From Modestobacter sp. VKM Ac-2982 (GTDB lineage Bacteria; Actinomycetota; Actinomycetes; Mycobacteriales; Geodermatophilaceae): 64,000 nucleotides of DNA. The notes beneath the pieces were generated by a model that saw only the letters and a list, made by a program, of their open reading frames with translations, was not told the origin of the DNA and searched no databases. The stretch spans positions 726,082 to 790,081 of the forward strand of contig NZ_JAPVBL010000001.1 of assembly GCF_026967935.1 (NCBI RefSeq), read 5' to 3'. Position 1 is the stretch's first letter. Each line of letters starts with the position of its first letter. The translations under genes were made by a program, and so were the position numbers. Positions 34,705-43,196 of the stretch are shown in pieces.

Positions 34705-35469
34705 GTGAGCGACACGACGAGCACCGGGACCCTCATCCTGCTCCGCCATGGCGAGAGCGAGTGGAACAAGGCCAACCTGTTCACCGGCTGGGTGGACGTC
34801 GAGCTGTCGGAGAAGGGGCGCGCCGAGGCCGCCCGTGGTGGGGAGCTGCTCGCCGAGCACGGCGTGCTCCCCGACGTGCTGCACACCTCCCTGCTCAAGC
34901 GCGCCATCACCACCGCCGAGCTGACCCTGGCCGCCGCCGACCGGCAGTGGATCCCGGTCCGCCGCTCCTGGCGGCTCAACGAGCGGCACTACGGGGCGTT
35001 GCAGGGCAAGGACAAGGCCGCCACGCTCGCCGAGTACGGCGAGGAGCAGTTCATGACCTGGCGGCGCAGCTACGCCACCCCGCCGCCGCCGATCGAGGCC
35101 GGCAGCCAGTACAGCCAGGACGGCGACCCGCGGTACTCGTTCCTGCCCCCGGAGGCCCGCCCGGCCACCGAGTGCCTGGCCGACGTGGTCGTCCGGATGC
35201 TCCCGTACTGGTACGACGCGATCGTGCCGGACCTGCGCAGTGGCCAGACCGTGCTGGTGGCCGCGCACGGCAACAGCCTGCGGGCCCTGGTGAAGCACCT
35301 GGACGGCATGGGCGAGGACGAGGTCGTCGGGCTGAACATCCCCACCGGCGTCCCGCTGCGCTACGACCTGGACGCCGACCTGCGGCCGATCACGACCGGC
35401 GGGCAGTACCTCGACCCCGACGCCGCGGCCGCCGCGATCGAGGCGGTCAAGAACCAGGGCAAGAAGTAG
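34705..35469 (+). CDS. gpmA: 2,3-bisphosphoglycerate-dependent phosphoglycerate mutase
   Basis: Glycolytic enzyme interconverting 3- and 2-phosphoglycerate, 254 residues. The catalytic motif [10 protein letters not shown] (phosphorylated His15), [20 protein letters not shown] and [15 protein letters not shown] are all intact. A CAGGAT box lies 5-6 nt before the GTG, so a leaderless message is possible. The gene lies upstream of phoU-senX3-regX3, as gpm1 precedes senX3 in mycobacteria. Confidence 0.95.
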   Translation: MSDTTSTGTLILLRHGESEWNKANLFTGWVDVELSEKGRAEAARGGELLAEHGVLPDVLHTSLLKRAITTAELTLAAADRQWIPVRRSWRLNERHYGALQGKDKAATLAEYGEEQFMTWRRSYATPPPPIEAGSQYSQDGDPRYSFLPPEARPATECLADVVVRMLPYWYDAIVPDLRSGQTVLVAAHGNSLRALVKHLDGMGEDEVVGLNIPTGVPLRYDLDADLRPITTGGQYLDPDAAAAAIEAVKNQGKK

Positions 35470-35472
35470 GCA

Positions 35473-35518
35473 CCCTCTGCCCCACCCCTCGCAGGCTCGG
35501 GGCGGACCCTGCAGAGGG
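35473..35518. repeat. Hairpin element, copy A
   Basis: Outer stem CCCTCTGC with GCAGAGGG (8 bp) encloses a C-rich then G-rich interior. It shares its layout with 41168-41217 and 45300-45357, but the stem sequence differs while staying paired. Confidence 0.55.
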
Positions 35519-35535
35519 GCCGCCCCGTCGGGTGC

Positions 35536-35572
35536 AGCAGGGCCCGGGCGCGATGCGCGCCCGGGCCCTGCT
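35536..35572. terminator. Strong two-way terminator between gpmA and phoU
   Basis: A perfect 17-bp GC-rich stem around ATG, between convergent genes. Confidence 0.85.
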
Positions 35573-35588
35573 CTCGTCCGGGTGGAGC

Positions 35589-36257
35589 TCAGACCGGGTC
35601 GGTCGCGGCCTGGAGCGGCTTCTCGCCGGTGACCAGGAAGACCACCCGGCGGGCGACGCTGACCGCGTGGTCGGCGAAGCGCTCGTAGTAGCGGCCCAGC
35701 AGCGTGACGTCGATGGCCGACTCCATGCCGTGGCCCCAGGTCGGGGCGAGCAGCTCACGGAACAGCTGCTTGTGCAGCTTGTCCATCTGGTCGTCCTCGG
35801 CCTCGAGCTCGACGGCCGCCTCGACGTCCCGCTTGGCGATGACCGTGCCGGCCTTGGTCACCAGGCTCTCCGCGATGTGCCCGGCCTCCAGGAAGACCGG
35901 CCGCACCTCCTGCGGCACCGCGTGCTCCGGGAAGCGCATCCGGGCGACCTTGGCGATGTGCTCGGCGAGGTCGCCCATCCGCTCCAGGTCTCCGACGATC
36001 CGCATGGCGGTGGTGATCGCCCGCAGGTCGGTGGCGACCGGCTGCTGGCGGGCCAGCAGGGTGAAGCACCGCTCCTCGATGCTCTCCCGGACGGCGTCGA
36101 TGCGCTCGTCGCCGGCGATCACCAGGTCGGCGAGGGCGACATCGGCGTCCAGCAGGGCGGTCGTGGCCGTGCTCATCGCCGAGCCGACCGAGTTGGCCAT
36201 CTCCACCAGGCAGGCGTTGATGTCGTCCAGTTCCTCGCGGTAGCTCTCTCGCAACAC
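35589..36257 (-). CDS. phoU: Phosphate signalling protein PhoU
   Basis: A 222-residue, all-helical protein made of two three-helix PhoU repeats. Each carries the acidic metal-binding E(D)xxxD-type motif, for example IVGDLERMGDLAEHIAKV and GRYYERFADHAVSVARRV. PhoU relays the state of the Pst transporter to the SenX3-type kinase and keeps the regulon off when phosphate is plentiful. The gene is divergent from senX3-regX3 across 260 bp, and GTG 36257 is preceded by AGGAGGA. Confidence 0.94.
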   Translation of the reverse strand: MLRESYREELDDINACLVEMANSVGSAMSTATTALLDADVALADLVIAGDERIDAVRESIEERCFTLLARQQPVATDLRAITTAMRIVGDLERMGDLAEHIAKVARMRFPEHAVPQEVRPVFLEAGHIAESLVTKAGTVIAKRDVEAAVELEAEDDQMDKLHKQLFRELLAPTWGHGMESAIDVTLLGRYYERFADHAVSVARRVVFLVTGEKPLQAATDPV

Positions 36258-36412
36258 GGTTCCTCCTCGTCCCGTCGCCGCGCTCAGGCGGCACCCGGGG
36301 GACGGCGACCCGGGACGACGCGGCCCCCCCGCGTGTGCGCCGCCGGCGGATTCGTCGGTCGCGACACGTGTGTGATCGAGGGTAGAGACCCGATTCTGGG
36401 CCCGAGGAGGCC

Positions 36413-36445
36413 GTCAGGTGAACGGCCTGCGGCCCGGTGGTGAAC
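36413..36445 (-). promoter_or_regulatory. PHO-box-like direct repeats between phoU and senX3
   Basis: On the minus strand GTTCACCACCG and GTTCACCTGAC start exactly 22 bp apart, that is two 11-bp steps, with a diverged unit between. They sit in the divergent region and could control phoU, senX3-regX3, or both. Confidence 0.6.
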
Positions 36446-36504
36446 TCCTCTGCCCCGACCGGGTGATCATCATCGTCGATGCGGGTCAGCGCCCCGGCCG
36501 TGTC

Positions 36505-36510
36505 TAGCAT
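36505..36510 (+). promoter_or_regulatory. -10 box of senX3-regX3
   Basis: TAGCAT followed by 7 nt and then GTG 36518; leaderless layout. Confidence 0.55.
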
Positions 36511-36517
36511 CGGCATC

Positions 36518-37819
36518 GTGGACCCGGTGGTCGCCCTGCTGGTGGGCCTGGTGCTCGGCCTGCTGCTGACGACGTCGGCGGCACTGGTCGTGCGGTCCTC
36601 GCGCGCCCGGCGGGCGGCAGCCGACGAGGGAGCCGGCCCGGACGATCGTGCCGATCGGCGCACCGACGGCGACGCCGCACTGAGCCGGCGGCTGGTCGAC
36701 CTGATGGACCCCGCCGTCGTCCTGCTCGGACCCGACGAGGGCGTCCTGCTGGCCAACACCTCCGCTCGGGCGCTGGGCATCCTGCGCGGCAACCGGCTGC
36801 TGGTCCCCGGGCTGGTGGAGGTGGCTCGCGCCGTGCAGGTCACCGGGACCCAGCGAGCCGACGTCGCCCTGTCCAGTGACCTCGTGGGCGCGGGGCCGCG
36901 GATGGTGGCCGTGCACGGCATCCGGCTCGGGACCGGCCCAGCTGTCTCGGCCGGGCCGGTCGCGCTCGTGCTGCAGGACGTCACCGAGGCGCGCCGGGTC
37001 GAGGCGGTCCGCAAGGACTTCGTGGCCAACGTCGGGCACGAGCTGAAGACACCCGTCGGCGCCCTCGCACTGCTGGCGGAGGCGGTGCAGGGTGCCGCCG
37101 ACGACCCCGAGACCGTCCAGCGCTTCGCTGCGCGGATGAGCCACGAGGCCGATCGGCTGGCCCGGCTGGTCCGCGAGCTCATCGACCTCTCGCGGTTGCA
37201 GGGGGCCGAACCGCTGCCCGAGCTGGTGCCGGTCGCCGTGGCCACGGTCGTCTCCGAGGCCGTGGACCGGACCCGGGCCGCCGCGGCCGCGAAGGACATC
37301 CAGCTGGCCGTCGCCGCCCAGCCCGGCCTCGTGGTCCGCGGGGTCGAGGCGCAACTGGCCACCGCGCTGACCAACCTGCTCGCCAACGCCGTCGCCTACA
37401 GTCCGGGCGGCACCACGATCGCCGTCGGCGCGCGGGCGCGGTCGGGCTTCGCGGAGATCGCGGTGACCGACTCGGGCATCGGCATCCCCCGCTCGGACCG
37501 CTCGCGCGTGTTCGAGCGCTTCTACCGGGTCGACCAGTCCCGGGCCAGTGCCACCGGCGGCACCGGGCTGGGGCTGGCGATCGTCAAGCACGTGGCCTCC
37601 AACCACGGTGGTTCGGTCACGGTCTGGAGCGAGGAGGGGCTCGGCTCCACCTTCACCCTGCGCATCCCGCTGGCGACCGACGCCGACGGGTCGATGGACG
37701 ACGACGGTGCGCCCGAACGGCCACCGGTTCCACCGCTGCACAGCCGCCAGACATCCGATCAGGGCTCCTCCGGGGCCGACGAGGGACCCTCCGGGGCCCT
37801 GCAGAAGGGACGGTCATGA
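36518..37819 (+). CDS. senX3: Phosphate-sensing histidine kinase SenX3
   Basis: Membrane sensor kinase, 433 residues. An N-terminal hydrophobic segment (VVALLVGLVLGLLLTTSAAL) is followed by a cytoplasmic PAS-like region (about 60-155). The dimerisation helix carries the phosphorylated His174 in FVANVGHELKTP. The ATPase domain has the N box (TNLLANAVAYSP), G1 (VTDSGIGIP) and G2 (GGTGLGLAI). The 50-residue C-terminal tail is disordered. It lacks a periplasmic domain, like mycobacterial SenX3, and so probably senses phosphate through Pst/PhoU. It overlaps regX3 by 4 bp. Confidence 0.95.
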   Translation: MDPVVALLVGLVLGLLLTTSAALVVRSSRARRAAADEGAGPDDRADRRTDGDAALSRRLVDLMDPAVVLLGPDEGVLLANTSARALGILRGNRLLVPGLVEVARAVQVTGTQRADVALSSDLVGAGPRMVAVHGIRLGTGPAVSAGPVALVLQDVTEARRVEAVRKDFVANVGHELKTPVGALALLAEAVQGAADDPETVQRFAARMSHEADRLARLVRELIDLSRLQGAEPLPELVPVAVATVVSEAVDRTRAAAAAKDIQLAVAAQPGLVVRGVEAQLATALTNLLANAVAYSPGGTTIAVGARARSGFAEIAVTDSGIGIPRSDRSRVFERFYRVDQSRASATGGTGLGLAIVKHVASNHGGSVTVWSEEGLGSTFTLRIPLATDADGSMDDDGAPERPPVPPLHSRQTSDQGSSGADEGPSGALQKGRS

Positions 37820-38496
37820 CCCGAGTGCTCGTGGTGGAGGACGAGGAGTCCTTCTCCGACGCGCTGTCCTACATGTTGCGGCGGGAGGGCTACGACACCG
37901 TCGTGGCCTCCACCGGGACGGACGCGCTCGTCGAGTTCGACCGGGCCGGGGCCGACATCGTCCTGCTGGACCTGATGCTGCCCGGTCTGTCGGGCACGGA
38001 GGTCTGCCGGTCGCTGCGGGCCAAGAGCTCGGTGCCGATCATCATGCTCACCGCCAAGGACGCCGAGATCGACAAGGTCGTCGGGCTCGAGCTCGGCGCC
38101 GACGACTACGTCACCAAGCCCTACTCGGCCCGCGAGCTCGTCGCCCGGATGCGGGCGGTGCTGCGCCGCGGCACCGAGAACGAGCAGACGGCCGAGGGTG
38201 CTCTCGTCGCGGGGCCGGTGCGGCTGGACGTCGACCGGCACGTCGTCGCCGTCGACGGCCAGACGGTGTCGCTGCCGCTCAAGGAGTTCGACCTGCTGGA
38301 GCTGCTGCTGCGCAACGCCGGCCGGGTGCTCACCCGCGGCCAGCTCATCGACCGGGTCTGGGGCGCCGACTACGTCGGGGACACCAAGACCCTCGACGTC
38401 CACGTCAAGCGGCTGCGCGCCAAGCTGGAGCCCGACCCGGCCAACCCGCGCTACCTCGTCACCGTCCGCGGGCTGGGCTACAAGTTCGAGGCGTAG
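37816..38496 (+). CDS. regX3: Response regulator RegX3
   Basis: A 226-residue OmpR-type response regulator. The receiver has E8-D9, the phosphorylated D52 (LLDLMLPG) and K101 region (DDYVTKPYS). The C-terminal winged helix includes LPLKEFDLLELLLRNAGRVL and LDVHVKRLRAKLEPDP. It should activate pstSCAB and other phosphate genes by binding PHO boxes such as that at 7077-7098. The start is coupled to senX3 (ATGA). Confidence 0.96.
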   Translation: MTRVLVVEDEESFSDALSYMLRREGYDTVVASTGTDALVEFDRAGADIVLLDLMLPGLSGTEVCRSLRAKSSVPIIMLTAKDAEIDKVVGLELGADDYVTKPYSARELVARMRAVLRRGTENEQTAEGALVAGPVRLDVDRHVVAVDGQTVSLPLKEFDLLELLLRNAGRVLTRGQLIDRVWGADYVGDTKTLDVHVKRLRAKLEPDPANPRYLVTVRGLGYKFEA

Positions 38497-38520
38497 CTGA
38501 TCGCGATCCTCCGGATCGCA

Positions 38521-38724
38521 CCGCGGCCAGGTGCCGAGTCACCTCGTGCTGAGCCGTTTCCCGTCACGCCGGAGGTGGACCCTGCGGGCCCGCCGTCTGG
38601 CGTGACCGCCTCCGGCGTCTCGGACCCCGCGGCCAGGTGCGGGCTCGCCCTGCGGTGAGCCGCTACCCGTGACGTCGGAGGTGGACCCTGCGGGCCCGCC
38701 GTCCGACGTCACCGCCTCCGGCGT
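38521..38724. repeat. 106-bp tandem duplication with conserved stems
   Basis: Copy 1 starts at 38521 and copy 2 at 38627. They align without gaps at about 83% identity over 98 bp. Each holds an 11-bp inverted repeat around a constant core (38563-38606 and 38669-38712). Bases that differ between copies differ on both arms, so pairing is kept. The start of the copy 1 stem also pairs with the end of copy 2 (CCTCCGGCGTGAC). It lies between convergent regX3 and DUF3072 genes and may act as terminators, a REP-like element or a structured RNA. Confidence 0.8.
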
Positions 38725-38757
38725 GACCACTGGTGGCCGTGGTCGGCGGCCTGCCTG

Positions 38758-38976
38758 CTACTGGCCGCGGCCGGTCTCTTCCTGGAGTTCGTCGATCTTC
38801 TTCGAGGCGTCGCCCTTGCTGATGTCGTCGGGGACGTCCTCGCCGGCCTCGCGGGCCAGGGTGTTCAGGTAGCTCTTCTGCGCGCCGGTGGCCGGCTCGC
38901 CACCGGTGACCCAGTCGTCCGGGTCCTTCTCGGTGCTCTGCGGGCTGTCGGGACCGGTGGTGTTGGCTTCGCTCAT
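38758..38976 (-). CDS. DUF3072 protein
   Basis: A 72-residue, highly charged protein with the DUF3072 core DDWVTGGEPATGAQKSYLNTL and SKGDASKKIDELQEETG. The fold looks like a small helical SAP-like unit; function is unknown. TAACTT stands 7 nt before the ATG, so it has its own leaderless promoter although another minus-strand gene ends 10 bp upstream. Confidence 0.85.
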   Translation of the reverse strand: MSEANTTGPDSPQSTEKDPDDWVTGGEPATGAQKSYLNTLAREAGEDVPDDISKGDASKKIDELQEETGRGQ

Positions 38977-38983
38977 GTGTTCG

Positions 38984-38989
38984 AAGTTA
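38984..38989 (-). promoter_or_regulatory. -10 box of the DUF3072 gene
   Basis: TAACTT on the minus strand, 7 nt before the ATG; it lies over the stop codon of the upstream gene. Confidence 0.5.
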
Positions 38990-39244
38990 CGCGGGCTCCC
39001 GGACCCGCGCAGCCCGAGCCGCGGCGGCCGTCGTCGCCTGGACGGCGGCCTGCTGCGCGGCCTGGGCAGTGCGCTCGGTGTGCCGGTCCTCCCACCGCCG
39101 TCCGGTCCGGAAGACGTGCGTGCCGCCGCAGGACGGGCAGTCGACCGCGACGGCGATGTGCGTGGGGTGGTTGGCGACCGATCGGATCCGCCGGTCGGCG
39201 ACCAGCTCGTCGGTCCGGGTCACGGGGCAGGTGATCAGCAACAT
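38987..39244 (-). CDS. Small CxxC protein of unknown function
   Basis: An 85-residue protein with a VDCPSCGGTHVF segment (CxxC, residues about 35-38) and a lone Cys6. The C-terminal 35 residues are Ala/Arg/Gln-rich helix. A half zinc ribbon is suggested, but the second cysteine pair is missing. ATG 39244 has no strong ribosome site. The family is not recognised. Confidence 0.55.
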   Translation of the reverse strand: MLLITCPVTRTDELVADRRIRSVANHPTHIAVAVDCPSCGGTHVFRTGRRWEDRHTERTAQAAQQAAVQATTAAAARAARVREPA

Positions 39245-39325
39245 GCGGAGAGCGTCGCCCTCGCGCCGCCGGGCGACGAGTGGCAGGACTGACCACAGTC
39301 GCATGTTTCCTGCCATGCTGTGCCC

Positions 39326-40411
39326 ATGAGCACATCGGACCGCCCGCTGGTCGTCAGCCTCGTGGTCACCGACGGCATGGTGGGCAGCTTCGGGATCGGC
39401 GTGGCCGCCGAGGTGTTCGGCTACGACCGCCGTGAGATGGGCCTGCCGCGGTTCGACTTCGCGCTCGTCTCGCGACGACCGGGCGTGCTCCGCACCGACA
39501 CCGGGCTCGCGATGCTCATCGAGCACGGGCTGGACCGGCTGGCGGTCTCCGACATCGTGCTGATCACCGCCTGGGAGCAGCACGACCGGCCACCGCCGGC
39601 GGAACTGCTCGAGGGCATCCGTGCGGCGCACGCCCGCGGAGCGCTGATCGTCAGCCACTGCACCGGGGCGTTCGCGCTGGCCTGGGCCGGGCTGCTCGAC
39701 GGCCAGCGGGCGACCACCCACTGGAAGTACGCCGGCGAACTGGCCGCCCGGTTCCCGCGGGTGCACGTCGACCCCGCCGTCCTGTACGTCGACAACGGCC
39801 AGGTGATCACCGGGGCCGGCACGGCCAGCGGCATCGACGCGCTGCTGCACCTGGTCCGCCGGGAGTGGGGCGCCGCCGCCGCCAACGCGCTGGCCCGGGA
39901 GATGGTCGTGCCCCCGCACCGCGACGGCGGGCAGGCGCAGTACATCGACACCCCGGTCGCCCGCTGCGAGGACGACCTGCTGGGCGTCGTCCTGGAGTGG
40001 GCCCGGGCGCACCTGGCGGAGGAGATCAGCGTCGAGCTGCTCGCCCGCCGCGCGCTGATGAGCCCGCGGAGCTTCGCCCGCCGGTTCAAGGCCACCACCG
40101 GGACGACGCCGCACGCCTGGCTCCTCGCTCAACGGCTGGCAGCCGCCGAGGCGCTGCTGGAGGACAGCGACGCCCCGGTCGAGGAGATCGCCCGGCTGGT
40201 CGGGTTCGGCACCGCGGCCGGCCTGCGGGAGCAGTTCACCCGGCGGCGCGGGGTCTCCCCGCGGGCCTACCGGCAGACCTTCCGGGCCGGGGCCCGCCCG
40301 GGCTCCTCAGCGGGGACGGCGCCGGTGCAGCTCCACCGGGACCGGCTGGGGGCTGGCGGGGTGCGGGGCGACGAGCCCGGCGTCCAGGCGGGCCTCGGTC
40401 AGCCGGCGTAG
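39326..40411 (+). CDS. GlxA-type AraC regulator with DJ-1/PfpI domain
   Basis: A 361-residue transcription regulator. The N-terminal DJ-1/PfpI-like domain (about 5-190) has the nucleophile-elbow-type segment [13 protein letters not shown] and a following [15 protein letters not shown]. The AraC helix-turn-helix pair lies at about 225-320 ([19 protein letters not shown] and [20 protein letters not shown]). The ligand is unknown. The last 40 residues extend beyond the AraC fold and overlap the 3' end of the minus-strand gene by 105 bp; this tail is low-complexity and may be a by-product. Confidence 0.88.
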   Translation: MSTSDRPLVVSLVVTDGMVGSFGIGVAAEVFGYDRREMGLPRFDFALVSRRPGVLRTDTGLAMLIEHGLDRLAVSDIVLITAWEQHDRPPPAELLEGIRAAHARGALIVSHCTGAFALAWAGLLDGQRATTHWKYAGELAARFPRVHVDPAVLYVDNGQVITGAGTASGIDALLHLVRREWGAAAANALAREMVVPPHRDGGQAQYIDTPVARCEDDLLGVVLEWARAHLAEEISVELLARRALMSPRSFARRFKATTGTTPHAWLLAQRLAAAEALLEDSDAPVEEIARLVGFGTAAGLREQFTRRRGVSPRAYRQTFRAGARPGSSAGTAPVQLHRDRLGAGGVRGDEPGVQAGLGQPA

Positions 40412-41146
40412 CTCGGCGTACGCGGCCGGGCCGAGGAGTGCGGTGAGCTCCGGGCCGTAGGTCTCCACCAGCGGCTCGGCGGCGACGTGCGCGGTCGGGG
40501 AACCGGTGCACCACCAGTGCAGGTCGTGCCCACCGGGGCCCCACCCGCGCCGGTCGAACTCGCCGATCGTGGAGACCAGCACCCGGCTGTCGTCGGGGCG
40601 GTCGACCCACTCCTGCTCCCGGCGCACCGGCAGCTGCCAGCACACGTCGGGCTTGGTCTCCAGGGGGTGCCGGCCCTGCCGCAGCGCCAGGGCGTGCAGT
40701 GCGCACCCGGCCCCGGCGGGGTGCCCCGGCCGGTTGAGGAAGACGCAGGCCCCCTCGACCACCCGGGTCCGCAGCGCCTCCTCGGCGGCCTCGCCCGGCG
40801 CGGGCTCGGTCAGGGTGTCCGGTTCGGTCCAGTCGTCCCGGCCGGGGGGCGTGCCGGGGTGCCGTTGCCAGTCCGCCGGCGTCAGCTCGCCGACGGACTC
40901 CTCGACCCGGGTGAGGTCGTCGGTGTCGGTGAAGAAGGCCCCGTGGTTGCAGCACCCGTCCTCGGCGCGACCGGCCACCACACCGGCGCACCCGCGCCCG
41001 AACACGCAGGTCCACGCACTGGTCAACCAGGTCAGGTCTGCCCGCACGAGGTGCTCGGGATCGGCCGGGTCCAGGAACTCGATCCACTCGCGGCGGAAGT
41101 CCAGACCGACCTCGGGAGGGGCGTCGGCGGTTGTGCTCGGGTCCAC
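40307..41146 (-). CDS. Cys-rich conserved protein (Rv0495c-like)
   Basis: A 279-residue soluble protein with about eight conserved-looking cysteines in sets: [48 protein letters not shown] and WWC. The spacing suggests a metal or Fe-S centre, related to the YkgJ/DUF3109-like proteins. In mycobacteria the homologue lies next to ppx as here and has been linked to redox balance. GTG 41146 has TACGCT 6 nt upstream (leaderless). Its 3' end overlaps the regulator gene in antisense. Confidence 0.8.
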   Translation of the reverse strand: MDPSTTADAPPEVGLDFRREWIEFLDPADPEHLVRADLTWLTSAWTCVFGRGCAGVVAGRAEDGCCNHGAFFTDTDDLTRVEESVGELTPADWQRHPGTPPGRDDWTEPDTLTEPAPGEAAEEALRTRVVEGACVFLNRPGHPAGAGCALHALALRQGRHPLETKPDVCWQLPVRREQEWVDRPDDSRVLVSTIGEFDRRGWGPGGHDLHWWCTGSPTAHVAAEPLVETYGPELTALLGPAAYAELRRLTEARLDAGLVAPHPASPQPVPVELHRRRPR

Positions 41147-41152
41147 CGGCGC

Positions 41153-41158
41153 AGCGTA
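41153..41158 (-). promoter_or_regulatory. -10 box of the Cys-rich protein gene
   Basis: TACGCT on the minus strand, 6 nt before GTG 41146. Confidence 0.6.
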
Positions 41159-41167
41159 GTGAAAGGA

Positions 41168-41217
41168 CCCCCTCCCCCTCACACCTCCCTCCGCTCGGCG
41201 CGAGCCTCTGGAGGGGG
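41168..41217. repeat. Hairpin element, copy B
   Basis: Outer stem CCCCCTCC with GGAGGGGG (8 bp), inner stem GCTCG-GCG-CGAGC, preceded by AAGGACCCCCTC. It lies between divergent start codons, so it cannot be a simple terminator. Confidence 0.6.
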
Positions 41218-41235
41218 CCAGGCACACTCTCGGGC

Positions 41236-42180
41236 ATGCGACTCGGGGTGCTGGACGTCGGCTCGAACACCGTCCACCTGCTGGTGGTGGACGCGCACCG
41301 TGGTGCCCACCCCACCCCGATGCACGATGACCGCTCGGTCCTCCGGCTGGCCGAGCACGTCGGCCCGGACGGCAAGCTGTCCAAGGCGGGGGAGAAGGGC
41401 CTGCTGCACGCGGTGCAGAAGGCGAAGCAACAGGCGGCCGAGCAGCGGTGCGACGAGCTGCTGGCCTTCGTCACCTCTGCGATCCGGGAGGCGGAGAACG
41501 GGGCGGCGGTGCTGCGCCGGGTCCGCGAGCAGACCGGTGTCGACCTGCAGGTCCTCACCGGTGAGGACGAGGCCCGGTTGACCTTCCTGGCGGTGCGGCG
41601 GTGGTTCGGCTGGAGCGCCGGCCGGCTGCTGGTGCTCGACATCGGCGGCGGCTCCCTGGAACTGGCCACCGGTGTGGACGAGGACCCCGACGTCGCGCTC
41701 TCGGTCCCGCTGGGCGCGGGCCGGATGACCCGGCGGTTCCTGCCCGACTCCGAGACCGGGGGCCGGCCCGACCTGTCGGCGCTGGACGAGCTGGCGGAGC
41801 ACGCCACCGACGTGCTCGGCCCGGTCGGCAGGAAGCTGCTCGACGCGGGGACGCCCGACCTGGTGGCCGCCACGTCCAAGACCTTCCGGACACTGGCCCG
41901 GCTGGCCGGTGCCGCGCCGTCCGCGGCCGGGCTGCGCGCACCCCGCGAGCTGACCGCCACCGGGCTGTCCCAGGTGATCGGCTTCGTCTCCCGGATCGAG
42001 TGCACGGCGCTGGCCGAGCTGCAGGGCGTGTCCGCGCAACGCGCGCACCAGGTCCCGGCCGGCGCCGTCGTGGCGCAGGCCGCGATGCGGGCCGTGGACG
42101 TACCGTTCGTGCGGATCTGCCCGTGGGCGCTGCGTGAGGGCGTCATCCTGCGGCGCCTGGACCAGCTGGAAGGAGCGTGA
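41236..42180 (+). CDS. ppx: Exopolyphosphatase/guanosine pentaphosphate phosphatase-like
   Basis: A 314-residue member of the Ppx/GppA actin-like ATPase fold. The phosphate-binding loops are [12 protein letters not shown] (about 5-16) and [14 protein letters not shown] (about 135-148). It lacks the C-terminal HD-like domain of E. coli Ppx, as do the two-domain mycobacterial homologues. It should release phosphate from polyphosphate or hydrolyse pppGpp. The gene lies next to the Cys-rich protein gene and overlaps the next start, as in mycobacteria. Confidence 0.9.
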   Translation: MRLGVLDVGSNTVHLLVVDAHRGAHPTPMHDDRSVLRLAEHVGPDGKLSKAGEKGLLHAVQKAKQQAAEQRCDELLAFVTSAIREAENGAAVLRRVREQTGVDLQVLTGEDEARLTFLAVRRWFGWSAGRLLVLDIGGGSLELATGVDEDPDVALSVPLGAGRMTRRFLPDSETGGRPDLSALDELAEHATDVLGPVGRKLLDAGTPDLVAATSKTFRTLARLAGAAPSAAGLRAPRELTATGLSQVIGFVSRIECTALAELQGVSAQRAHQVPAGAVVAQAAMRAVDVPFVRICPWALREGVILRRLDQLEGA

Positions 42181-43181
42181 TGACGCAGCCCAACCCGTCG
42201 GGGGAGTACAGCGTCCGCTCGCTCGCGGAGATCCTGCGTGAGCACGGTCTGGAGAGCGAGCTCGGCACCCGCCCTGGCCGGCGGCGGAAGTCCTCGGACG
42301 ACACCGGGGCCACCGGTCGTTCGGCGCGGGTGGACACCGGGTCCGGTCAGCCGCGGGCAGAGTCGCCGGGGCGCTCACCCTCGGCCGCACCGAACGGCCG
42401 GGCCGCCACCCCGCCGCGCTCCCCGGCCCGGGCTCCGGAGCGGGCTGCGTCGGTCCCGGTCTGGACGCCGGCGCCCGAACCGACGGCCCGGCCGGCAGCC
42501 GGCCTGCTGAGCCCACAGCCCCCGGCCGCCGCCCCGTCCGCAGCCCCGGCACCGGCCCGGCCGGCGGCCGGGCCCGCCGACGCGGCGGCGCCCCCGGCGG
42601 TCCGCCCTGGCCGGCGGAAGTCCGACGCCACCCCGACCGGCCCCGGCGGCGAGCCGCTGTTCGGCACCGGGCCCTCGACCGCCGCCATCCCCGCGGCCAG
42701 CCCGACGACCGCGCACACCGCCGCGCCCACCACCGCGAAGCCGACGAGCTCCACCGGCGCGACGGCCCGGGGCGCCACCGGTGCGGCCCGGCGGGGCACC
42801 GACCACCCGGTCACCGGCCCCATCCCGGTCGTCTCCCCGGCCCAGGCCGAGGCGGCCAGAGGCGCGGCCGCCAAGGCCGACGAGGAGCCGCTGACCGGCC
42901 GGGAGAGCGTGCTGGCCTGGGCGCGGTTCGCCGGCGAGATGGTCGTCGCGCTGGCCGCCGGCATCGGCGTCTACTTCGCCTTCACCGTGTTGTGGGAGCT
43001 GCTGCCCTACGTCGCCCTGGTCGCGGCGCCGGTGACGGTGACCGGCCTGGTCGCGGGGGTGGCGGCCTACCGGCAGCGCCGAGGTCAAGGGGCGCTGCCG
43101 GTCCGCCTGCTGGCGGTGCTGCTGCTGGCCGGGACGGTGCTGGTGATCGCCCCCGCCGCGGGGCTGCTCGCCAGCAGCTGA
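42180..43181 (+). CDS. Disordered-N-terminus membrane protein (Rv0497-like)
   Basis: A 333-residue protein. The start holds a short conserved helix (YSVRSLAEILREHGLESEL), then about 210 residues of Pro/Ala/Thr-rich disorder with two GRRRKS/GRRKSD patches. The C-terminus has three hydrophobic helices (about 240-330). ATG 42180 is preferred over GTG 42177 because AAGGAG then has workable spacing; it overlaps the ppx stop as TGATG. The function is unknown; the gene pair with ppx is conserved in actinobacteria. Confidence 0.8.
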   Translation: MTQPNPSGEYSVRSLAEILREHGLESELGTRPGRRRKSSDDTGATGRSARVDTGSGQPRAESPGRSPSAAPNGRAATPPRSPARAPERAASVPVWTPAPEPTARPAAGLLSPQPPAAAPSAAPAPARPAAGPADAAAPPAVRPGRRKSDATPTGPGGEPLFGTGPSTAAIPAASPTTAHTAAPTTAKPTSSTGATARGATGAARRGTDHPVTGPIPVVSPAQAEAARGAAAKADEEPLTGRESVLAWARFAGEMVVALAAGIGVYFAFTVLWELLPYVALVAAPVTVTGLVAGVAAYRQRRGQGALPVRLLAVLLLAGTVLVIAPAAGLLASS

Positions 43182-43196
43182 CCTGCCCGGGTCAGC
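43177..43196. terminator. Two-way hairpin containing both stop codons
   Basis: GCTGACC, a 6-nt loop and GGTCAGC. The arms hold the stop codons of the convergent genes on either side. Confidence 0.55.
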
